Both the position numbers and the translations under genes were made by a program. Source: Alphaproteobacteria bacterium (GTDB taxonomy: Bacteria; Pseudomonadota; Alphaproteobacteria; Rickettsiales; Rickettsiaceae). From it: a stretch of 57,372 nt of DNA. Every line of letters begins with the position of its first letter. Position 1 is the stretch's first letter. Shown piece by piece: positions 49,959-57,372 of the stretch. The notes under the pieces are model-generated. The model had not been told where the DNA came from. It made no database searches and was given only the letters and a program-made list of their open reading frames with translations. The stretch is taken from assembly GCA_020627625.1 (NCBI GenBank), contig JAHDGL010000003.1, positions 1-57,372 of the forward strand, given 5' to 3'.

Positions 49959-52340
49959 TTATCTATCACGAATCGTTGCGCCAAATTTTTGCTTAGAAAC
50001 ATCAATAATTAATTTATTTATAGTTTCAATATCAGATTCTACTAATGTTTTATTATCATCCTGAATATTTACAGAAAGTGCTATAGATTTTTTACCTTTT
50101 TCTATATTCTGACCTTGATAAATATCAAACAGATTCACAGACTTAATCAATTTTTTATCAGTATTTTTTATAAATGCTAAAATCTCACCAACTGATTGAT
50201 CTGCGTCAATAATAAAAGCATAATCTCGAGTGATCATTTGATAATTTGATATGTTCCATTCTGGCTTCTTACCATATTTCTCCTTACCAAAAGGTAAGTT
50301 TGATATATTAATTTCAAAACCCATAATATCATTATCAATTTCAAAATTCTTTGAAATTAGAGGGTGTATTTGCCCCCAATAACCCAAGACATTCTTGCCT
50401 AAACTAATAGATGCAGACCTTGTTGGATGATAATATGATGGTGCATTATTTTTGATCTGACATTTATTAATATCAAGTCCACATAGATTTAGAATCTTTG
50501 CAATATCTGCCTTAATATCAAATACATCGAATAATCGATGATCACCATGATTATTCTTAGCAAAATTCATGCCAGTTCTAATAGCTGCTGCATGAGTAAT
50601 TACTTTATCACTAATATTTTCAAAAATTGGCCCAACTTCAAATAATGATAAATCATTGAATGATCTATTAATATTATTACAAGCTAATTTCAATAAATTT
50701 GGTAAAATTGAAGGGCGCATATAATTCAGATCACTACTAATTGGATTCATCAAAGTTAATTCATCTTTTATCTCTGAAAAAAGTTTAGCTTTATTACTAT
50801 CCATGAAAGACCAGGTAACCACTTCATCATATCCACCAACTGCAAGCAACCGTTTAATATCAGAAATACGTTTTTGCGTACGTGGAATAATTTTTGATAC
50901 ATTAATTTTTGGCAATGGATTTTCTGGTAATTTATCATAACCATAAATACGTACTATTTCTTCTACGATATCTTCTTTTATAGAAACATCGTAACGCCAA
51001 CTAGGAATCGTAATATTGATAGACTCTGCAGCTTTTTTACAAGTAAAGCCAAGCTTGCTTAAAATATTACAAATTTCTTCAGGGGATAAATTAATATTTA
51101 CTCTAGATTGTAAGAAATCCAATGGAAAATTGATTGTTCTGATTGGTAATTTATCACTACCAGCAATAATTGCCCTAGAAGACTCTCCGCCGCAAATAGA
51201 TATTATTAAATCTGTTGCAAAATCTAGCGCCTTTAAAGTAAATTCTCTATCTACATTTCTTTCAAAGCGATATCTAGAATCAGTATCTATCATCAGATTG
51301 CGACCAGTTTTTGCAATATTCTCTGAATTAAAACTTGCAGCTTCTAGAATGATATTTTGTGTGTTATCATCACAAGAGCTGTTCTTCCCCCCGATAATTC
51401 CAGCCAAACATTGTATGTTCTTTTCGTCTCGAATTACTAAATCTCCATTCTTTAAAACATACTCCTTATCATTTAGAGCAGTAAAGTTAGTATCAGAATC
51501 CAGTGTTTCTACGGTAAGTTTTGAATCTATCTTCGACGCATCATAAGCATGCATTGGTTGCCCGAAACTATATGCGATATAATTAGTAACATCTACTAAT
51601 GGCGAGATTGAACCAACTCCAATATTTTCTAGTAAATTCTTTAACCATTCCGGCGTTTTGGCATTACTCAAATTTTTAATTTCTCTAATTGCAAATAATG
51701 GACAAGCATCATTATTTTTAACATCTAATGAATAATTTGTTTCAAAACTTTCTGTAATATTAGGAATTTTTAGCTCTTTTAAATTGCCAACCCCACAAGC
51801 CGCTAAATCTCGCGCTATACCATATACCCCAAGTCCATCAGCTCTATTAGGAGTAATATTAATATGAATTACCGGATCATCCGCTCCAAGATACTTGATA
51901 GCTTTTTGGCCAATGATTGCACCAGAGCTAAGCTCGATAATACCATCCGAATCGTCGCCTAAACCAAGCTCATCAAATGAGCACATCATGCCACAACTAT
52001 CTACGCCACGTATTTTAGCTTGTTTTATCTTAAAATTCCCTTTTGGAATTAATGTACCAACTTTTGCTAATACTACCTTTATACCAGCTCTAGCATTTGG
52101 CGCCCCGCACACAATTTGTAATATCTCGGATTTAGTTTGTACTTTGCAAAGTTTCAGCTTGTCTGCATCTGGATGTTGTTCTGCTGATATTATTTCCGCT
52201 ACTTCAAATGCGCCTAATTCATTTGATCGATCCTCAATTTCTTCAACCTCTAAACCGATCATAGTCAAACTATTTGTTATTTCTTCTATGGTCTTATCTG
52301 TATCTAAAAACTGTTTAAGCCATGATATAGTAAATTTCAT
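49959..52340 (-). CDS. pheT: Phenylalanyl-tRNA synthetase beta subunit
   Basis: [15 protein letters not shown], tRNA-binding domain, B3/B4/B5 and anticodon-binding domains. Confidence 0.97.
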   Translation of the reverse strand: MKFTISWLKQFLDTDKTIEEITNSLTMIGLEVEEIEDRSNELGAFEVAEIISAEQHPDADKLKLCKVQTKSEILQIVCGAPNARAGIKVVLAKVGTLIPKGNFKIKQAKIRGVDSCGMMCSFDELGLGDDSDGIIELSSGAIIGQKAIKYLGADDPVIHINITPNRADGLGVYGIARDLAACGVGNLKELKIPNITESFETNYSLDVKNNDACPLFAIREIKNLSNAKTPEWLKNLLENIGVGSISPLVDVTNYIAYSFGQPMHAYDASKIDSKLTVETLDSDTNFTALNDKEYVLKNGDLVIRDEKNIQCLAGIIGGKNSSCDDNTQNIILEAASFNSENIAKTGRNLMIDTDSRYRFERNVDREFTLKALDFATDLIISICGGESSRAIIAGSDKLPIRTINFPLDFLQSRVNINLSPEEICNILSKLGFTCKKAAESINITIPSWRYDVSIKEDIVEEIVRIYGYDKLPENPLPKINVSKIIPRTQKRISDIKRLLAVGGYDEVVTWSFMDSNKAKLFSEIKDELTLMNPISSDLNYMRPSILPNLLKLACNNINRSFNDLSLFEVGPIFENISDKVITHAAAIRTGMNFAKNNHGDHRLFDVFDIKADIAKILNLCGLDINKCQIKNNAPSYYHPTRSASISLGKNVLGYWGQIHPLISKNFEIDNDIMGFEINISNLPFGKEKYGKKPEWNISNYQMITRDYAFIIDADQSVGEILAFIKNTDKKLIKSVNLFDIYQGQNIEKGKKSIALSVNIQDDNKTLVESDIETINKLIIDVSKQKFGATIRDR

Positions 52341-53377
52341 CTCGTTAATCCTCCTGCAAGTGTTGGTATGTCTAAAGCGCCAAAATTATAATGATTTAAC
52401 CATCTTAAATCGCCCTCGAAAAAATTTCTCAAATCTTTAATACCATATTTGAGCATAGCAAAACGTTCTACACCAAGCCCAAAAGCAAAACCTTGATATT
52501 CTTCTGGATCAATACCAACATTACGCAGCACATTAGGGTGCACCATACCACATCCTAAAACTTCCAACCATTTATCATCTTTATTCATCTTAATATCCAC
52601 CTCAGCCGATGGTTCTGTAAAAGGAAAGAAACTCGGACGAAATTGCACCTCAATATTAGATTTTTCAAAAAAGGTACGAATAGAGTCAATAATAATATGC
52701 TTTAAATGACCCATATGAATATTTTTATCAATAACCAGACCTTCTATTTGATGAAACATAGGAGTATGAGTTAAGTCCGAATCGGAACGATATGTTCTTC
52801 CAGGAGCAATAAATCTATACGGAGGTTTCTCGCTTTGCATTGTGCGAACCTGAATAGGTGAAGTATGAGTCCTAAGCAATTTTGTATCTTCGCTTGTTTT
52901 TTGTAAATAGAAAGTATCATGCATTTGACGGGCCGGGTGATTTTCGTCAATATTTAATGCAGTAAAATTATACCAATCATCTTCAATACTTGGTCCATCT
53001 TTTATGTCGAAACCATATTTAGCAAATACTTGTATTAATTCATCCATACATTGTGTAATTGGATGAATACTACCAGATTTATTCGGCCTTGCTGGAATAG
53101 TTAAATCTAATTTCTCATTAGCAAAACGCGCCTCTAATTCTTTTTTTGTAATAATTTCAGATTGCTTGTCAATTATCTGTTGAATTTGCTTTTTTATCTG
53201 GTTAATTTTCTGCCCTAGCTCTTTACGCTCTTCGGGCTTAGCCTTGCCTAATTTTTTCATTTCTTGATTAATTAGACTAGATTTCCCAAGAAATTCAACT
53301 TTCATATCCTGCAACTGACGCAAAGTCAGTGACTCTTTTATCTTGATGGTAGCTGATTCTAATATTTGCTCTAACAT
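52337..53377 (-). CDS. pheS: Phenylalanyl-tRNA synthetase alpha subunit
   Basis: [41 protein letters not shown]. Confidence 0.97.
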   Translation of the reverse strand: MLEQILESATIKIKESLTLRQLQDMKVEFLGKSSLINQEMKKLGKAKPEERKELGQKINQIKKQIQQIIDKQSEIITKKELEARFANEKLDLTIPARPNKSGSIHPITQCMDELIQVFAKYGFDIKDGPSIEDDWYNFTALNIDENHPARQMHDTFYLQKTSEDTKLLRTHTSPIQVRTMQSEKPPYRFIAPGRTYRSDSDLTHTPMFHQIEGLVIDKNIHMGHLKHIIIDSIRTFFEKSNIEVQFRPSFFPFTEPSAEVDIKMNKDDKWLEVLGCGMVHPNVLRNVGIDPEEYQGFAFGLGVERFAMLKYGIKDLRNFFEGDLRWLNHYNFGALDIPTLAGGLTR

Positions 53378-53705
53378 ATTATGATGCCCTAATTATGATA
53401 ATATAAAATTTGCTATAAACATAAAAAACGCACGCACTTTGACATGCGTATACTATATTATAGCAAAATTAAGTTAAAACTATGGATAAAGAGAAGTTTA
53501 GATTTTTAGTATATTTTCTAATTTATTCACTATATCGTTGCCGCTCATTAATCGCGCTGCAAGGATAGTTGATTTTGCAATTAATTACAAGGATTGAGAA
53601 AAAAATTGTAGAAGTTCGATATATTAGTTACAAAATTTAATATTAATATTTTATTAAGAAATCAATTGTACAATAATAATTGATTAACTAAAGTGCAAAT
53701 ATCAA

Positions 53706-54197
53706 ATGGCAAGTAAAAAAAATAATGAAGATAATTTAAAAAACCTTCCAGAAAGCAAAAATGTTCTAGTTCAAGGTGCGCCAGATATACAAAAGAACAA
53801 TAAAAGTTTTAAAAAAAAACTTGATGATTATCAAGCCGAATTTAACAAACTAGACAAATTAAGTACTAAACAAAAAATTATTTTAGCATTTACTGCAATA
53901 ATTCCACCTGTAGCAATAGCAGTTTATTTTTTAATAAAAAGAAATAATAACATACAAAAGAATATTATAGAAAATAAAGTCTCTGAATTAATCGAGAATA
54001 AGGGATATACGGAAATACTAAATCATAAGATAAAAGTTTTAAAGGAAACAACGGATGATTATAAAAAAATTATTCCTACTGCTAAAAAAGATAAAAATAT
54101 TATTTCTAAAAAGAAAAAAACAAATAAAAAATTTACAAACAAAATACTTGAACAGACTACAACAAAAAAGTTAAATCTTAAAGGTAGAGGACGCTAA
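53706..54197 (+). CDS. Hypothetical Lys-rich single-TM protein
   Basis: ORF with one hydrophobic segment (ILAFTAIIPPVAIAVYFLI) and Lys-rich tail. Confidence 0.5.
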   Translation: MASKKNNEDNLKNLPESKNVLVQGAPDIQKNNKSFKKKLDDYQAEFNKLDKLSTKQKIILAFTAIIPPVAIAVYFLIKRNNNIQKNIIENKVSELIENKGYTEILNHKIKVLKETTDDYKKIIPTAKKDKNIISKKKKTNKKFTNKILEQTTTKKLNLKGRGR

Positions 54198-54201
54198 AAT
54201 A

Positions 54202-54364
54202 TCTCAGGGCGATTAAATTCGCTCAAAGAAAGTTATGAACAGTTGAAAAAAATAAGGTTTGGCACTATTTTAAAAAGCTGATAAAAACTAGCAAATAGCG
54301 CCGATGAAGAATATAGTATAGTCCTATTTTATGATTTCAAAACAGAGAATTTAATCGCTCAGTG
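54202..54364. repeat. MITE-like element, family D (about 163 bp)
   Basis: ctcagggcgattaaattcgctc inverted as gagaatttaatcgctcagt. Confidence 0.7.
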
Positions 54365-54541
54365 AAATTTTAAGAAAATTATTCTTGAAGAAAGATTATA
54401 TATATTGTATGTTCAGATGCTCTTTTGATGAAATATCTAAAAAGAAATTCACACGTATTCAGTTAAAAAAGTTAGTCTATTTATAAATAGTTTATATATT
54501 TGCTGATACGGAGGTATAACTAACAAAACAGGAAAATTTTT

Positions 54542-55558
54542 ATGTCTAACTTACCTAAGATTAGCGTTAGCGATTTGCTAGATGCTGGTATTCATTTCGG
54601 CCACAAAACTTCGCGCTGGAATCCAAAAATGGCACCTTACATTTACGGTGTTCGTGATAATATTCATATTATTGATTTACAACAAACTGCTCCTTTGATG
54701 AGGATAGCACTGCAAAAAATTTATGATACCGTTAAAAACAATGGTAAGGTACTTTTTGTGAGCGGTAAAATTCAAGCTACAGATTTAATAGCAGAGTACG
54801 CAGAAAAATGTGGGCAGTTTTATGTAAACAATAGATGGTTAGGTGGAACACTGACAAACTGGGGTACTATTTCAAAATCGATCAAGAAATTAAATAATAT
54901 TGAAAAAATCTTGGAGAGCGAAGAGCAAATTGCCACTTTTACCAAAAAAGAGATTTTAGATTTAACTCGTAAAAAAGAAAAATTATTAAAATCTTTGGCT
55001 GGTATTAGAAATATTGGTGGACGCCCCGATTTAATAGTAGTAATAGACACAAACAGAGAGCATTTAGCAATTAGTGAAGCTGTAAAGCTTAATGTGCCAA
55101 TCGTTGCGGTTCTAGACAGCAACTCAGACCCAGATAATGTAGATTACCCAATTCCTGGTAATGACGATGCAATCAGGTCTATCAGATTTTATTGTAATTT
55201 ATTTGCAGAAGCGGCTCTTGCAGGGATTCAGGACGCTTTGACTGATTCTGGTGCAGATGCCGGTGGTGCTAAAGAGGTAAATGATAAAACTTTAGATGGT
55301 GTAACTAAGTTAGAAAAAACAGCAAAATTGTCTAAAGCAGTATCTTCTGATTCTAAAAAGAAATCAGAAGATTCAAAAAAAACCGAAAGCAAAACAAAAG
55401 CTGAAAGTAAGGTAACAAAAACTGCTGCTAAACAAGCAGAGACTAAGAAAGTGGAAACTAAGAAAGTGGAAACTAAAACAGCAACTAAAACTTCTAGCAA
55501 AAAAACAGATGCTAAAACAACAGCGAAGTCTAGTGCTGCAAAAAAAACAGATAAATAG
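54542..55558 (+). CDS. rpsB: 30S ribosomal protein S2 with long Lys/Ser/Thr/Ala-rich C-terminal extension
   Basis: [31 protein letters not shown], then ~105-aa low-complexity tail. Confidence 0.97.
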   Translation: MSNLPKISVSDLLDAGIHFGHKTSRWNPKMAPYIYGVRDNIHIIDLQQTAPLMRIALQKIYDTVKNNGKVLFVSGKIQATDLIAEYAEKCGQFYVNNRWLGGTLTNWGTISKSIKKLNNIEKILESEEQIATFTKKEILDLTRKKEKLLKSLAGIRNIGGRPDLIVVIDTNREHLAISEAVKLNVPIVAVLDSNSDPDNVDYPIPGNDDAIRSIRFYCNLFAEAALAGIQDALTDSGADAGGAKEVNDKTLDGVTKLEKTAKLSKAVSSDSKKKSEDSKKTESKTKAESKVTKTAAKQAETKKVETKKVETKTATKTSSKKTDAKTTAKSSAAKKTDK

Positions 55559-55596
55559 TAATAAAACATAAGTAATTTTTTTAGGGAGATTAAATA

Positions 55597-56514
55597 ATGA
55601 CCGTAACTGCAGCATTAGTTAAAGATTTAAGGGCAAAGACAGGCGCTGGAATGATGGATTGTAAAAAAGCGCTAGTGGAAGTAAACGGAAACTTTGAAGA
55701 AGCGATTGATTGGCTTAGAACAAAAGGCTTAGCAGCGGCCGCTAAGAAAGCTGGTAGAGTTGCAGCTGAAGGCCTCACAGCAATTTGTGTGAATGGCACT
55801 AAAGGAGCTGCTATTGAAATTAATTCTGAAACAGATTTTGTAGCCAAGAACAAAACTTTCCAACAAATTGTAAAAGAAGTATCAGAGTTGGCTGTTAATC
55901 AGAATGACATAAATTCTTTGAAATCTGCAACTACTAAATCTGGTAAATCTGTAGAAGATGAAATTATTTCTAACATTGCTACAATTGGTGAGAATTTAAA
56001 TCTTCGTAGAGTGCAATCTTTGTCTGTAAATGACGGTATAATAGCATCTTATATCCATAATTCTGTATCAGATAATATGGGTAAAATATCGGTTTTAGTT
56101 GCTCTTGAGTCAACTGGTGATAAAGCAAAATTAATGGAAGTGGGTAAACAAATTGCCATGCATATTGCTGCTGCCAGACCAGAGTGCTTAAATAAAGAGG
56201 GTGTTAATCCAGATATTGTTCAAAGAGAAAAAGATATCTTTACTGAGCAATCAAGGGCATCAGGAAAGCCTGATAGTATTATTGAAAAAATGATTGAAGG
56301 TAGAATACGTAAATTTTTAGAAGAGATAGTGTTACTGGATCAAACTTTTGTTATTGATGGAAAGACAAAAATATCAACGGTAATCTCAGACCTTGCTAAA
56401 GAATTAGGCACGTCAGTAGAACTCAAATCTTATGTAAGATTTGAGCTTGGTGACGGTATTGAGAAAGAAGAAAAAAGCTTTGCAGACGAAGTTGCAGCTG
56501 CTGCCAATAGTTAA
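55597..56514 (+). CDS. tsf: Elongation factor Ts
   Basis: VKDLRAKTGAGMMDCKKALVE, directly after rpsB. Confidence 0.98.
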   Translation: MTVTAALVKDLRAKTGAGMMDCKKALVEVNGNFEEAIDWLRTKGLAAAAKKAGRVAAEGLTAICVNGTKGAAIEINSETDFVAKNKTFQQIVKEVSELAVNQNDINSLKSATTKSGKSVEDEIISNIATIGENLNLRRVQSLSVNDGIIASYIHNSVSDNMGKISVLVALESTGDKAKLMEVGKQIAMHIAAARPECLNKEGVNPDIVQREKDIFTEQSRASGKPDSIIEKMIEGRIRKFLEEIVLLDQTFVIDGKTKISTVISDLAKELGTSVELKSYVRFELGDGIEKEEKSFADEVAAAANS

Positions 56515-56657
56515 TTAATTTTTTTTAGGGTCAATCATTTGACATTGTTAAACAACTATAGACAAGGTTTTTTTGAAAAAGAACGGGATAAGAGAGTTTT
56601 TTATCATATCTAAAGCCTTATAAACGCGAGCATACGTAATAATAATCAAGAAGAAAA

Positions 56658-57053
56658 TTAAATAAGATTAGAGTCCCAAGAAGAATTCTTTTTAACAATA
56701 GCGTGCATAAAAGCAAGAAGTTTACGCATAACAGCAGTAAGAGCTACTTTGGCAGGTTTACCGTTATTGATCAAGCGATTATAAAAAGCTTTAAGTTTGT
56801 TGTTGCATCTAAGAGATGCAACAGCAGCCATATATAGAACTTTGCGCAAAGAATGTTCGTAGCCACCTGTAGGCTCGAAAATAATAACTAATGAAGATAA
56901 ATCGTGATAGTTTCTTACCAAGCAAGATAGCAGTTTATTAAATCCTTTTTGACTATTATCAATATCAAAAGATTTATTATTAATAGGTAAATATACTTGT
57001 AGAGATTTTTTACCAACATCGATTCCAATATAAGTTGTCATACACGCTACCAT
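56658..57053 (-). pseudogene. IS110-family transposase with in-frame internal deletion
   Basis: N-terminal IGIDVGKKSLQVYL..FEPTGGYE is joined to C-terminal HSLRKVLYMAAVASLRCNNKLKAFYNRLINNGKPAKVALTAVMRKLLAFMHAIVKKNSSW; 131 aa versus >300 aa expected. Confidence 0.92.
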
Positions 57054-57250
57054 TTGATATAGTTTAAAGAAAGAAACGCTACATACTCATACAGAAGGTC
57101 TAGGCCTTTAGACATACGTTCGTAGTCAGTTTCCTAAGGACAGGTTTAAGCTCGCGTTCGAAGTTTTGTGCTTCTATTTAGGGTCCAATTTACCTATCCT
57201 ACCTTTTATATAATTGATCAGATTATACTTATTGGCAATTCTTATTGTAT
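57054..57250 (-). ncRNA. Candidate IS110 5' non-coding/bridge RNA region
   Basis: Upstream of the tnp start; contains inverted repeats such as gtctaggcctttagac; location fits IS110-group bridge RNAs. Confidence 0.35.
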
Positions 57251-57310
57251 GAGTTTAGGATAAACAAAATTGCATATTTACATTTAGATTGACACTTTTT
57301 AGCAAAAAAT

Positions 57311-57360
57311 AACCCCAAAAATACTCAAATATCTACGGATATTCTCCGTTTTTTGAGAAC
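57311..57360. repeat. Hairpin-containing 50-bp repeat, copy 2
   Basis: Identical to 1-50. Confidence 0.9.
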
Positions 57361-57372
57361 GTTTTTTATTAA

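Noticed and set aside
51016-52440. Antisense ORFs within pheT (176 and 181 aa)
   Set aside because: Fully within a clear pheT gene on the other strand; no domain signature.
53520-53570. Possible tRNA or additional family D repeat near gctcattaatcgcgctgcaagg
   Set aside because: No cloverleaf found by eye, and only weak similarity to the family D end.
55228-55615. Overlapping antisense ORFs in rpsB (113 and 80 aa)
   Set aside because: Antisense of the Lys-rich S2 tail; low-complexity mirror translation (Phe/Ser/Leu/Val-rich).
1-57372. Circular plasmid or phage based on identical window ends
   Set aside because: The shared 50-62 bp has mismatches past position 50 and the gene content is chromosomal (rpsB, tsf, dnaK, pheST); a dispersed repeat is more likely.

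Overview
This is a 57 kb AT-rich window from a Rickettsiales (Rickettsiaceae-like) chromosome. It carries a core gene set: htpG, trxA, priA, htrA/degP, hflC, hflK, mrp, pccA/pccB, yidD, Tim44-like, dnaJ/dnaK, manB/manC, tolC, popZ-like, grxC, uvrB, pheS/pheT, rpsB and tsf. It also has scattered P-type (rvh-like) T4SS genes: virB8, virB9, virB2 and an unlisted 59-aa VirB7-like lipoprotein. A portal/terminase pair resembling phage or gene transfer agent (GTA) genes is present. The stand-out locus is 18873..20699, a single ORF joining a PAS domain, a complete histidine kinase (HisKA+HATPase) and a C-terminal tRNA-dependent cyclodipeptide synthase (CDPS) with all hallmark catalytic residues. It is flanked by MITE-like repeats, and its stop codon lies at a repeat boundary. 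Other notable features are at least four families of short inverted-terminal repeats (one nested inside another), an in-frame deleted IS110 transposase that keeps its 5' non-coding region (possible bridge RNA), an IS1-family remnant, a 7-bp x7 tandem repeat just upstream of a lipoprotein gene, a 4x 11-bp repeat that multiplies a Shine-Dalgarno motif, and a 50-bp hairpin repeat at both ends of the window. All calls come from reading the translated ORFs and the DNA by eye; no database search was run.
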